Origin: an uncultured Lewinella sp. | Lineage (GTDB): Bacteria; Bacteroidota; Bacteroidia; Chitinophagales; Saprospiraceae | NCBI GenBank assembly: GCA_937873655.1 | Contig: CALMYQ010000021.1 | Span: forward strand, 62,001 to 126,000 | Direction of reading: 5' to 3' | DNA: 64,000 bases | Part shown: piece after piece, positions 17,589 to 28,200 of the stretch | Layout: every line of letters starts with the position of its first letter | How positions within the stretch are numbered: the stretch's first letter is position 1 | Translations under genes and position numbers: made by a program | The notes under the pieces: generated by a model | What the model was told of the DNA's origin: nothing | The model's database searches: none | Seen by the model: only the letters and a program-made list of their open reading frames with translations

Positions 17589-18176
17589 TTATTTATCGGG
17601 CAAGAAACGTGAAGAAAGCATTTTATAGCGCTTGTCCGACTTGATCAGCGAAAATAGCTTTTTAATGCATTGGGTCTTTCGCTTGCCGGCGTAATTGTCC
17701 GACCATTTCATTATCACGGCAATTTCCTTCCTCTTTTTCCTGTCGTGCAATGAAAGGGTTAGTAGTTTCTGGCAGTTATCAGGCAACTTTGCAATATTTT
17801 CCTGCAGGATCCGGTGTTTTTCTTCCTCTTGCATCAAGCGATCAACATCCTCATCAGGTATTAATAACGCCTGGTTTTCATTTATTACCCTGTTTTCTAT
17901 TTTTTTATGCCGCAATACATTTAGCCATTGATTCCGGCATATCGAAAACAGATAGGTAGAGAAACTTGAAGTCAGAATTAAGTCATCCCCGCAGATTTTT
18001 GTCCAGATGACAATCACAGCATCCGTGAAAATATCCTTTGCATCCTGAACAGTCCCGCTGTTGCTGCAAATGAAAGATTCGACCATGGGCAAAAACTCGT
18101 CAAAGATCTCTTTGATCTTTGCCTCATCCTCTTCCCGGATCGCTTCGATGTACCAGTCATTTGGGTGCTTGGACAT
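17589..18176 (-). CDS. ECF-type RNA polymerase sigma factor
   Basis: 195 residues. Region 2 covers about residues 20-95 (IFDEFLPMVESFI, TVQDAKDIFTDAVIVIWTKI, FSTYLFSICRNQWLNVLRHKK). Region 4 covers about 125-180 (IAKLPDNCQKLLTLSLHD, then RKEIAVIMKWSDNYAGKRK). Divergent but recognisable. First gene of a two-gene operon with the anti-sigma gene, convergent with the TPR-CHAT gene. Sigma factors of this type next to TPR/CHAT genes are common in Saprospiria-like genomes. Confidence 0.85.
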   Translation of the reverse strand: MSKHPNDWYIEAIREEDEAKIKEIFDEFLPMVESFICSNSGTVQDAKDIFTDAVIVIWTKICGDDLILTSSFSTYLFSICRNQWLNVLRHKKIENRVINENQALLIPDEDVDRLMQEEEKHRILQENIAKLPDNCQKLLTLSLHDRKKRKEIAVIMKWSDNYAGKRKTQCIKKLFSLIKSDKRYKMLSSRFLPDK

Positions 18177-18256
18177 TCTCTGGATTGATAAGGGAGTATT
18201 TGGGCTATTCGGAATATAATTAATGGTGGTTCAAACTTTGACAGCCGTATTCGATA

Positions 18257-18264
18257 CAAATATA
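18257..18264 (-). promoter_or_regulatory. -7 box upstream of the sigma/anti-sigma operon
   Basis: Minus-strand TATATTTG fits TAnnTTTG and lies about 80 bp before the sigma factor ATG at 18176. No TTG is found at the expected spacing, so only the -7 element is supported. Confidence 0.35.
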
Positions 18265-18666
18265 AGGACTATTAGAAAAAAATCACCTGGCCAGTCAGGA
18301 TAAGATGACTTAAACAACAATATAAACATTTGATTATTAATATTTAACGATTAAATAAAAAAAATATTTATAACTTTGGGGTAAGAAATTGTTTGTCAGC
18401 GGTATTTACCGGAGAAGGTTCGCAGCAGTGAAAAGGCTTGGGATCTAATAGCATGAGTTTTGATATTAGCCCTGAATATGCATACTAAAATTTTGAACAT
18501 TTGCACGAATCGCAAAAGCACGTGCCGTATATATTTGCAGGATCGGATAAAACTAAACCCCTGAAAAGGTTTCAAAACCAGCAATTTTATGGAAATAAAA
18601 ATGCAATCCTGGAATGGTATCGCCAGCATACCCAAGATATAAAAATAGGCAAACCTCAAATTCAAT
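18265..18666 (+). other. AT-rich intergenic region with a possible promoter
   Basis: About 400 bp before the LytTR gene. It contains TAACTTTG at 18371-18378, a perfect TAnnTTTG -7 box on the plus strand, without a TTG at standard distance. If used, it would give the LytTR-RHS operon a leader of roughly 290 nt. A 64-codon frame (18501-18695) overlaps the LytTR start and is not convincing as a gene. Confidence 0.3.
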
Positions 18667-19395
18667 ATGGTCAAAACAATGATTATCAGCGCTGATGCCG
18701 CTGTCCTGTCGGCCATCGAAAATAGTTTAGACCGTTACGGCCTTATGGCGAATGCCGTCACTTGCTTTGGAACAGACGGCATACTGGCCAGGTTGAGCAC
18801 CGATGAACCCGATTTGGTTTTTGTTGATATCAACCTGTTTAACCTCGACCAACAAATATTCATAGCCGCTTTTGAAACGTGTCTTTTCGAATTGATCCTT
18901 GTTGATCCGGGAAATGGAAGGGAGGGATTGAAGTTCAGGCATTTTAAATCGTTTCCGGGTTTTTCATCCGAATTACCTATGGTTTTGGCTGGAGCTGTCA
19001 AGTGCATCAAGGAGTATTCGGCATTCAGGGATTTGGTCTTTTTTCCGAAAAATGACAGAGTCGTGCAAAGTTCAAATAGAATAGCCTTCTCTGTCGGTAA
19101 TCACCTGGAATTTATCTCCGTAAGCAACGTAATTTACGGCCAGGCAGAGGGAAATTTCACCCGGCTTTACCTGGAAGGAGATCAGGCCTTGTTTGTCTCT
19201 CATGCTTTGAAGGAATTAGAAGTCCGGCTAACGCCCTTTGGATTTTGCAGGATCCATAACAGATTTATTGCCAATTTGCACAAAATACTCCGGTATCATA
19301 AGGGCGATGGTGGAGAGGTGGAGTTAGCCTCCGGGATGAAATTGCCGGTAGCGAGGTCCCGAAAAGCCGGATTTTTGAATCAAGTTGCAAATTAA
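18667..19395 (+). CDS. LytTR-type DNA-binding regulator with degenerate receiver domain
   Basis: 242 residues. Residues 1-120 keep the start of a response-regulator receiver (MIISADAAVLSAIE, then PDLVFVDINLF with Asp54 in the phospho-acceptor position). The second half of that domain is poorly conserved and no clear switch Lys is seen. Residues about 138-238 are a LytTR domain: FSVGNHLEFISVSNVIYGQ, GNFTRLYLEGDQALFVSHALKELE, FCRIHNRFIANLHKI. It is the first gene of a rightward operon with an outer-membrane barrel, a T9SS protein and the giant RHS protein (gaps of 11, 9 and 26 nt), so it probably controls that unit. A second in-frame ATG lies at 18679. Confidence 0.85.
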   Translation: MVKTMIISADAAVLSAIENSLDRYGLMANAVTCFGTDGILARLSTDEPDLVFVDINLFNLDQQIFIAAFETCLFELILVDPGNGREGLKFRHFKSFPGFSSELPMVLAGAVKCIKEYSAFRDLVFFPKNDRVVQSSNRIAFSVGNHLEFISVSNVIYGQAEGNFTRLYLEGDQALFVSHALKELEVRLTPFGFCRIHNRFIANLHKILRYHKGDGGEVELASGMKLPVARSRKAGFLNQVAN

Positions 19396-19406
19396 CTCAG
19401 ATCTAT

Positions 19407-20198
19407 ATGAAATGTAAATCAAAATTTAAAGAATTGGGCATCATTACCTTTTTGGTCATTATTGTCGGCGCTCAATTAAAGGCACAGCATAAAGAAGGAG
19501 AGTTGCATTGGGGGTTTAAAGCGTCTCCGGCGTACAGCTATTTTGCAAAAGATGAGCTGGTGAGTACAATTTATCCGCCATTTGTCCAGTGCCCTTGCCG
19601 AACGCACGAAGACGGTCGAAGGTTTGGCGGCTCATTAGGCTTTTATCTGTATTACAGAGGGCTGAGGAATTATTTTGCTTTCCAGCCGGAAATAAATTAC
19701 TCCTTCAGGATCAAAGGTAAACCGGACAAAATTTATGACCTTAAAATCATTGAAACGTTCCGGGATTCAAACGTTTATTTTCAATTCAATTATGAATATT
19801 TGAATATTGCTCCGATTTTTAAATTTTATCCTTTCAAAGAAAATAAACCATTTTTTATAACCTTCGGAGGACAGGTTGGGATAAATGTCGCAGCGGATAA
19901 AATCGTATTTCAATCCGATTCCCAAACACCGGCCATGAACCTGTTTACGCAACAGGCTTACCGGAACTCAATGAAAGGCATAACCAACCTTTCCGCCGTT
20001 ATCGGCTTAGGCTTCGATGCCGCCGGGCCGGAAAAGGACTCTCCTTTTAACCTCGAGATCAGGTATTACCACGGCTTAAAGGATGTGATAGAAACGAAAG
20101 CCAATAATCTGCAGGCTATTGAAACTTCGAACCGCTTTCATTATGTGGAATTGAGTTTTGGTTTCACCTTCCAATTGGATGATGGTGTAACACATTAA
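19407..20198 (+). CDS. Outer-membrane beta-barrel protein
   Basis: 263 residues. Signal peptide (LGIITFLVIIVGAQLKAQ), then alternating strands typical of PorT-like or OmpX-like barrels: LHWGFKASPAYSYF, RRFGGSLGFYLYYRG, YFAFQPEINYSF, YEYLNIAPIFKFYP, FITFGGQVGINVA, ISTNLS-type turns, and an aromatic end FHYVELSFGFTFQL. It lies between the LytTR regulator and the T9SS protein in one operon and may help display or export the following proteins; that role is inferred. Confidence 0.75.
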   Translation: MKCKSKFKELGIITFLVIIVGAQLKAQHKEGELHWGFKASPAYSYFAKDELVSTIYPPFVQCPCRTHEDGRRFGGSLGFYLYYRGLRNYFAFQPEINYSFRIKGKPDKIYDLKIIETFRDSNVYFQFNYEYLNIAPIFKFYPFKENKPFFITFGGQVGINVAADKIVFQSDSQTPAMNLFTQQAYRNSMKGITNLSAVIGLGFDAAGPEKDSPFNLEIRYYHGLKDVIETKANNLQAIETSNRFHYVELSFGFTFQLDDGVTH

Positions 20199-20207
20199 TT
20201 GAGCCCT

Positions 20208-22205
20208 ATGAAAAACACAATCTTTTTACTGCTGGTAATATTTTTGCATGGTGAGATAGTCAACTCACAAACGGCTTTCCCCGGAGGCGTATCCGCCCCA
20301 TCGATTTGGTTGGGCTCCGAAAAGACACAAGCAGGCAATATGATCTGGAAAAGCCTCCTTTCCTCCCTGCGCAATGGATACCATTTTGAAACCCTGGGCC
20401 AATCTTCATCAAAAGGTGAACACTATCTGAATTTCAATCCCGCACTTTTCCTCAATGGCTTCCACCAGGAGTTGAGAATTGATCTTGAGGAAATGAATTT
20501 TCCGGAAGCCACCATTTTCACTGTTTACCAACCCAAAGATGCCTATTGGGAAAAATCCCTTTGGTATTACGAGATTGACGGCACAAACCGCCTGATTCTG
20601 ACGACGCACCGGGTGGCTGATCTGGAGCGGCTGAATTACATGAACTTTTCTCCTCAAAGAATCGATCTGCCCAGGATCCATACCTATTCGTTTCAGCGGA
20701 AGGATAAAGACGAAGCCCCCCTGCAGCAATATCTGCGATTTGCCAGAATGCCCGAAAAAGGAAATTTACCCATCACCTCCTTTGAAGGTATCATTCCGGA
20801 ATTCATTGCCTTTGACCGTGTCCTTACGCCTGATGAACGCATGCGGGTGGAAACCTATCTCTCATTAAAATACGGCATTTCCGTTTCCCAATTCGGGACG
20901 ACCTTTTTACTGGACGCTGAAAATCGTGTCATCTGGAATGGAAAGGAATGCGAGAATTTTCCTTATTATATCACCGGGATCGGCAGGGATGACGCTTCCG
21001 GGCTGGATCAAAAGCAATCGGCCAGCAGCTACAATCCTTCATTGCTTGCAATCGGAGCTAATAGAATTGCCAGCAACAATCCGGAAAACAAAGCCGTTAT
21101 GCCCGATAAAAGCTACCTGATCTGGGGTGATAACGGAGAATCCCTCCTGTTTGAAAAAGAAGCGCAGGGACATCCTGAAAGGCTCAGCCGAAAGTGGCTG
21201 GTTACGGCATCCGGAGGGATCAATCAGGTTAAAACCGAGGTTCGTTTAGGTGTAAAACAACTGAAGAAGCCCGCAAACCCCGGAGAAACCTACTGGTTGG
21301 TAATTGACCGGTCCGGAACCGGGAAGTTTCCCGCCGGAGCCGTCGAATACTTCAAGGCTGTTAAAACGACTTCGGATGAATTTATTTTCTTTCAAAATAT
21401 CGAATGGGATCCGGACCGATCGGGAAAAGATATTTTTACGATTGCCGCCGGCCCCGAAATGATCGCCGAAACCTGGATCACTCCCCCGCAATGCAATCCC
21501 CGGGAAAACGGTCGAATTCAAGTGGGAGCGGCCGGAGGACAGCCGCCTTATCGGTTTTCACTAATCAATTTGGCTGATCAGTCCGAAAGGAATTGGGTTA
21601 CTTTTTCAAGTGACCTTGAAGAGGTTATGGACGTTGCTCCGGGAGACTACCGGCTGAAAATCACCGATGCCCAGGGCCATAAATATGAGGAAACCCTGTA
21701 CATCCAAAGCGCCGATGCGCCATCATCCGGCCTGAAAAACAGCTACCTGCTGAAACCCGGACAGCCACTCAGACTCGATGCTGTCAGCGGCACATCAACT
21801 TCTGCCGTTTCCTATTGCTGGATCGGGCCCGACGGTTCAAAATCCTATTCGCCGGGAATAACCGTCTCAACCCCTGGAAGCTATCAACTGATCCTGAACC
21901 GGGAAGGCTGCGAATCAAGACAAAATATACGGATCTCCCAACAGGGAGAAGATCCTTTTAAAGATCTGGCTTTGTTCCCGAATCCGGTGAACATCGATGG
22001 GGCATTCAACCTTAAAATTGCCTTGAGCCAGCCCGCGCCGGTTGAGGTGTTTATGTATGACTCATCCGGCCGCCTCGTTCAAAACAGGTCTTCAGGTTCA
22101 GCCCGCGATCACTTCTTGTCCGGCAAGATAAATGCACCGGGAAATTATGTCCTTAAACTGATTTCAATGGGTTTTACGCGCTCCCTGACGCTTACCGTAG
22201 AATAA
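20208..22205 (+). CDS. T9SS-exported protein with type A sorting domain
   Basis: 665 residues from ATG 20208 (MKNTIFLLLVIFLHGE); a TTG three codons upstream touches the previous stop and is less likely. After the signal peptide, residues about 20-230 resemble the lectin-like region of Bacteroidota surface proteins that ends in FDRVLTPDERMRVETYLSLKYG. The middle contains SprB-like modules (NGRIQVGAAGGQPPYRFSL). The last about 80 residues are a type A sorting domain: FPNPVNIDGAFNL, MYDSSGRLVQ, GNYVLKLISMG. Secreted through the type IX system and probably surface-attached. Binding partner unknown; the RHS protein follows 26 nt later. Confidence 0.85.
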   Translation: MKNTIFLLLVIFLHGEIVNSQTAFPGGVSAPSIWLGSEKTQAGNMIWKSLLSSLRNGYHFETLGQSSSKGEHYLNFNPALFLNGFHQELRIDLEEMNFPEATIFTVYQPKDAYWEKSLWYYEIDGTNRLILTTHRVADLERLNYMNFSPQRIDLPRIHTYSFQRKDKDEAPLQQYLRFARMPEKGNLPITSFEGIIPEFIAFDRVLTPDERMRVETYLSLKYGISVSQFGTTFLLDAENRVIWNGKECENFPYYITGIGRDDASGLDQKQSASSYNPSLLAIGANRIASNNPENKAVMPDKSYLIWGDNGESLLFEKEAQGHPERLSRKWLVTASGGINQVKTEVRLGVKQLKKPANPGETYWLVIDRSGTGKFPAGAVEYFKAVKTTSDEFIFFQNIEWDPDRSGKDIFTIAAGPEMIAETWITPPQCNPRENGRIQVGAAGGQPPYRFSLINLADQSERNWVTFSSDLEEVMDVAPGDYRLKITDAQGHKYEETLYIQSADAPSSGLKNSYLLKPGQPLRLDAVSGTSTSAVSYCWIGPDGSKSYSPGITVSTPGSYQLILNREGCESRQNIRISQQGEDPFKDLALFPNPVNIDGAFNLKIALSQPAPVEVFMYDSSGRLVQNRSSGSARDHFLSGKINAPGNYVLKLISMGFTRSLTLTVE

Positions 22206-22231
22206 AAATAAAAAATCAAACCGCCTGAATC

Positions 22232-25200
22232 ATGAAAACCGTTTTGTCATTATCGGCCATCCTGATCTTCGGCCAGCTGGTCAGCAGCAGTGAGAAAAGC
22301 CGTCATTTTGCGCAGCCTTCCGACCAATCCAACCGGGAGGAATCGGCCGGCCCTTCCACATCTTCTCAGCTGCCTGAAAGCGAAAAGCATACTTCAAAGA
22401 CGATTCAGGTTTACATGGCGGATATTCAGGCAGGGATCATCGGCAGCGGCTCCGTTTCGGTTTCTGATGATCCGTTTGATAATGTTTTTCATATCGTTTT
22501 GAATGATCTCCCAGATGGGAATGACAAGGTCTGGTTGCAGTACGAATTGAGCGGTCTCCGGGATCATACCGCCGTGTCCAGAAGCATCAATGACCGGCTG
22601 TCAGTAGGCGGCTATTTTGTGCAGCCTGATGCCCAAACCTGCACCTTTCAACGGGAGCAAATTTCCCCTTCGTGGCTAAAAAAAGGAGATAACGTGATCC
22701 GGTTCACACTTCCGGCCAATATCGGTTACAGTTACAAGGTCTATGATTTGTCGATTTGCGTGGAGAAAAATGGAGCAGATGAAGCATCCCGAGGGAGAGA
22801 TATCATCCTCAATCAGCGACCCGTCATTTTCTATGGCGACCGCGCTTACCTTCAGGGTTTTCTAACGGGCGAGGACGCCGGCCGGGCCAGGTTGTTCATC
22901 GAAGGCTCGCCTGTTGAATTGAACGGCGAAGAATTCGAATATATCCTGGAGCGCCCTGACATGTCCGGGCCCGGAGAAACTGTCCATTTAAAGGCGATTT
23001 TTCCGGATGACCAGGTCGTGTCCTTCCAGACGCCGATTGTTCGGGGCGAAACAACCGCCCTGAACATGCCGATAGCGCCTAAGCCCCCAACCGTTTATAA
23101 AACTATACACAGCGGAGAATCAACTGAACTTACTTTGTCGGGCGCCGGGCTTGAAGTACCGGAAGGCGCAATGATGACCGCCGGCACCTTATCGATCACC
23201 GCCCTCAGAGAACAGGATCTGCCGCCGCTCAATCCGGATATGGTCAATGTGACCCGAACGCACAGGGCTTACCGTTTTTTGCCCCACGGCTCCCAATTTG
23301 ATAAGCCCGTGAACATCCGGCTGGACTACGATGCCGCCTTGATCCCGCAAGGGTATACTCCCGAAGATATCCGCACCTTTTATTTCGATGAGATCAGGCG
23401 GGCATGGCTCGAAGTGTCAAGGGATAGTGTGGATGTCTGCCGGGAGGCGATCGTATCCAGTACGACCCATTTCACCGATTTCATCAACGGCATTATCAAA
23501 GTACCGGAATCTCCCGAAACCCAGGGATATAAGCCAACCGAGATCAAGGACCTGAAAGCCCCCGATCCAAGTGCGGGCATCAATATGATTGCCGCGCCGA
23601 CGGCCAATCAAATGGGGACAGCCAACCTGCAATTCCCCTTGAAACTGCCCGCCGGACGCAAAGGGTTGCAACCTCAGCTGGCAATACAATATAACAGCGA
23701 GGGCGGCAACGGGTGGCTGGGCCTGGGATGGGATCTGAACGTGCCTTCGATCGGTATTGAAACGCGGTGGGGTGTGCCGGCTTATAGCCCCGATCTGGAA
23801 ACGGAGACCTATACAATGGGCGGGGAAATGCTGACCCCTGTGGCTCACCGCGCCGCACCCGTCGCCCGGTCTTCCGGAGACAAACAATTCTACCCCCGGA
23901 TCGAAGGCGGTTTCAGCAAAATTATCCGGCACGGCGACAACCCTGGAAACTACTGGTGGGAGGTGGTTTCGAAGGATGGGACCAGAAGTTATTATGGGGG
24001 TTCTTCATCTGGCAGCCCGGTGGACAGTGCCGTTATCAAGGACGATGACGGTAACATCGCCCAATGGTATTTGCGGGAGGTAAGGGATTTAAATGGGAAT
24101 TTTATCTCATACCGGTATACCACCGTTCAATCTGCCGGGATCCCAGGCGGAACTGAATTCGGAAGGCAGCTCTATATCAGGGAGATTACGTATACCGGGC
24201 ATGGGTCCAAAGAAGGAAAATATGCTGTCAGGTTTTTGCGGGACCGGGATATAGACGACCCGCTGAGGCTGGATGCGCAAATAAGCGGGCGGTTAGGCTT
24301 CAAACAGGTCACGGCCGACCTTTTGCGCCGTATTGACATCACCTTCGACCAGCAGCCCGTCAGAAGTTATGAACTCCTTTATGAAGAAGGCGCATTTTAT
24401 AAAACCCTGCTTTCCCTGATCATTGAGCAGGACATTGAGAAAAAAGAATTTTACCGGCATGGGTTCGAATATTACGATCTGGTCAGAGACGATAACGGAG
24501 ATTATTCCCCATATGAGAGCAATCTGACAGAGTGGACTGCCCAAGCTGATGGCATAGAAGCCGGCATGATCAATCCGGTGCCGGGTTTTGGCGGAGAAAT
24601 GTCGCTCCTGGGCGGATCAGAATCCGGCAATTATGGCTTTGGCGGCACTTTGACAATCGGACTCCCTGTAAAGTGCAGCTCCAAGGATTTTTCAGCCGGT
24701 GTGAATTTCGGCTATTCCGACTCGGACAGCGACGGTTTGGTCGCCTTCGTCGATATCGACGGGGATGATTTGCCAGATAAAGTTTTCAAGGAGGGCAATG
24801 GGTTATACTACAGGCCCAATCCAATGGCCGGGAACGGAACGGCGTTCGGTGAAAAAAGGCCGATTCTGAATATATCCCAATTCAGCGAATCGGAATCAAG
24901 CAGCTATTCTATCGGATTTGAAGCTTCGTTTCACATCTTTGCCGGTCGGACGACGACCAAGTCTAAAACCAAAACAGATGTATATTTCTCCGATTTTAAC
25001 GGGGATGGCCTGCTGGATGTAGCCATTCGCGGAAAAGTCTGGTTTAATCATATCAACCCTCAGGGGTTTCCTGAATTTACAACCAATAGCGAGGATACGC
25101 CAAACAGGATTATACCCGGAGCTCCGCTCAGCAATGATGTACTGGCATTTGGCCCGGAGGAACAGGAAGCGCTGATCGATGAAAATCCGCTCCATGATAT

Positions 25201-28200
25201 GGTGAGGGTTTGGCGGCCGCCATATTCCGGGATAGTTAAAATTAATGCTCCCGTAATCTTAATAGAAGATTCCAGTCCCTCAGCCCAGCAGTACACCTTG
25301 AAAGACGGAGTAACTGTCCAAATACAACATAATGATGACCTGATAGGCGCTCCTACAATGCTCCCGGACAACCCAACAGGCTTTTCAAACCCGTTTTTAC
25401 CCCGTCAGGTTGACACCAGCGACCTTATATATTTTCGACTTCAATCCGAATTCGACGGCGCCTATGATCAAGTGCATTGGGACCCTGAAATAACCTACGA
25501 TACCATTTTTACCGCCAATGTCATACCCGGCGAAAGGGATGCCAACGGAAAATTTGTACACCGATACAAAGCTTCAGAAGATTTCATTTTAGCGAGCCCT
25601 CAAACAGTCACCATGCCCTATAAAGGACAAATCCGAATTGAAGGAAGGTTCGTAAAGCAGATCACTTCTGATAGTGTAGCGGTAGAAATTTTAAAAATGA
25701 ATTCCCTGGGAGAAACCACTGAGCTGTTCAGTAAACAGTACGATTGGAGTCTTCCGGCAGATGAAATAATTCAGTTCGGATTGCCTGTAAATGTGGATGC
25801 AGGTGATGACATTGCTTTCAAGATAAGATCAAAAACAAATATCGACTGGAATGCTATTGTTTTCAGCCCTACTCTTTATTATATTAATGCCTTCAATGAG
25901 GCAATGGAGCCCATAAATGTAACCGCCCCCAACGGAACAGACCCTATTCATGTATTCTGCCCGGCTGTGGAATATTCCATGTTCAATTATACTGTCCGCA
26001 AAACGGAGGTTTTTACCCCTGAATCTGAAGGAATTCTTGAAGTCAACCCCCACATAAATTTTCCGTTTAACCTTGACTTCGATCCGCCTGTACAAGGCGA
26101 GGTGACACTGTCCATCAAAGGAATCAACAAGCTTTATGCCTGCACGACCTTTCAGGTGGTCAACGACTCTATTTCAATTGAAGCGGATCTCCCGTTGACG
26201 GCAAATATCCCTGCCGGCGAGCCGGTTTATATTGAGTACCATATCCCTTCCAGAGGCCTTGCAGATTCTGTAGCCAGAGCGTATTTATTTACGGACATTC
26301 GATTTGACAACCAGCCGGTTTCCTTCGCGACCGGGATGTTTACAACGCTTATTGAGCATGAATTCATACTTGGCCCGCTTTATCGGGGATGGGGGCATTT
26401 TGGCTACAACGGCAATCGGGAAAGGGCAAATCAGCTTATCAACAAGGCAGAGTTAAGGATCAATCCGGCGCTAAAAGACGCTCCAACAGCGGACGAGTTG
26501 GCCCTGATGGTACAGGCCCCGGATAGCGTATACTCCGGCTACGATCCAGTCAAAGACAATTTTATCCTGTTGGTTGCGGATGCCAAACAAAAACGATGGA
26601 TCGGCTACGACCGGTTAACCTGGCTGGCAAAAGACACCTTGAGCAGCTCCCGGTTCGGAGATGATGATATTCTGTTGACGCCTCCTCCTGTTGGAGGTGC
26701 GGGGGTCCTCAATTCACCCAGAAAAATTTCCATCGCAAAAGCAACAACCTGGTCAGGCGGCGTTAACGGGTTCGGCGCCGGAATATCAGGTAGCCGGTCG
26801 GAAAACACCTCCACCACCCGGATCGAAGTAATGGATACAAACGGAGACAGATACCCGGATATCATCGGCCCGGATTTTATCCAGCCCACAACGCCTTTAG
26901 GCGGCAGAGATAACCTGCTTATTTCTCATGAGCTTGGTGTGCATCGATCAACCAGCACCTCAACCGGCGTTTCCGCAAGCGGTTCATTCCCTACCTCAAA
27001 GAACAGTAACTCCAATACCCTGGGCAAAGGATCGGTCTCGACCGTTGCCAACGAGGCCGGGACAGTGAATGGCAGCCCATGCAAGTCCGAAAAAGCTACG
27101 GAAGCCGCAAAATCTTCTATCGGCATCAGCGGCTCAGGCAATTTTAACACCAGTACCGACTTTACGGAATTCACCTGGATGGATGTGAATGGTGACGGAC
27201 TGGTCGATCAGATCCATCGGAATGGCATGGTGAGGCTCAACCTCGGTAATCGCTTTCTTGAACCAGAACTCTGGAGCGGGCAATTTGCCATTCGCGAAGG
27301 CGAAAGCCTGGATTACGGAGCAGGATTGGGATTGGACTTCGCATCTGCTTTCAACTGGGGGAATATGAGCATATCCGGCGGCATAAGCGTATCCAAAACA
27401 GAAAATTTCGCCACCAAAGCCCTTCAGGATGTAAATGGCGACGGCCTCCTTGATTTTGTAGTCGATGTTGAGCCTTTACGGGTTCGATTAAACCTGGGTA
27501 CTCGTTTTTCTGATGTGATCGCCTGGAACGGAGCCTCGCTGCTGGATAAAGGTGTATCGACAGGAGAAGGCGTCAATGCAGCGTTTACCATTTGCATCCA
27601 TATCCCTATCCCATTTGCCCCTTTCAAAATCTGCATCAATCCCAACGGATCGGCAGGCCAGGGGGCAAGCAGGGAGATACAACAATTCACTGACGTCAAC
27701 GGTGATGGATATCCCGACATTGTAAAATCGGATAATGAACAGACCATGCAGGTCAAACTATCCAAAATCGGAAAAACCAACCTCCTCAAAACCATCCATA
27801 ACCCCCTCGGCGGCACCGTTACACTGGATTACAACATCACAAAAAACACCTACGAAATGCCCCAGAGCCGCTGGCTGCTCACCAGCGTGGAAACCGATGA
27901 CGGATTGCCGGACGACGGCCCAAGCCGGATGAGAACCACCATGGAATACCGGGACGGGCGCTATGACCGCCGCCAACGGGAGTTTTACGGTTTCCGGACG
28001 GTCATCTCCCGCCAACTCGATACCGGAAACGATGATGCGCTTTACCGCTATTCCGCTCAGGAATATGAAAACTCGGATTATTACCGTAAAGGCATCCTGC
28101 TGAGCGAGACCCTCCGGGATAAAGACGGCAAAAAATACACCGAGACCCTCAATACCTACGAATACCGGGATATCCATACCGGCGCTGTGCTGCCGGCCGA

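Noticed and set aside
18501..18695. 64-codon frame before the LytTR gene
   Set aside because: It overlaps the LytTR start, lacks a signal or fold pattern and has no promoter at the right distance.
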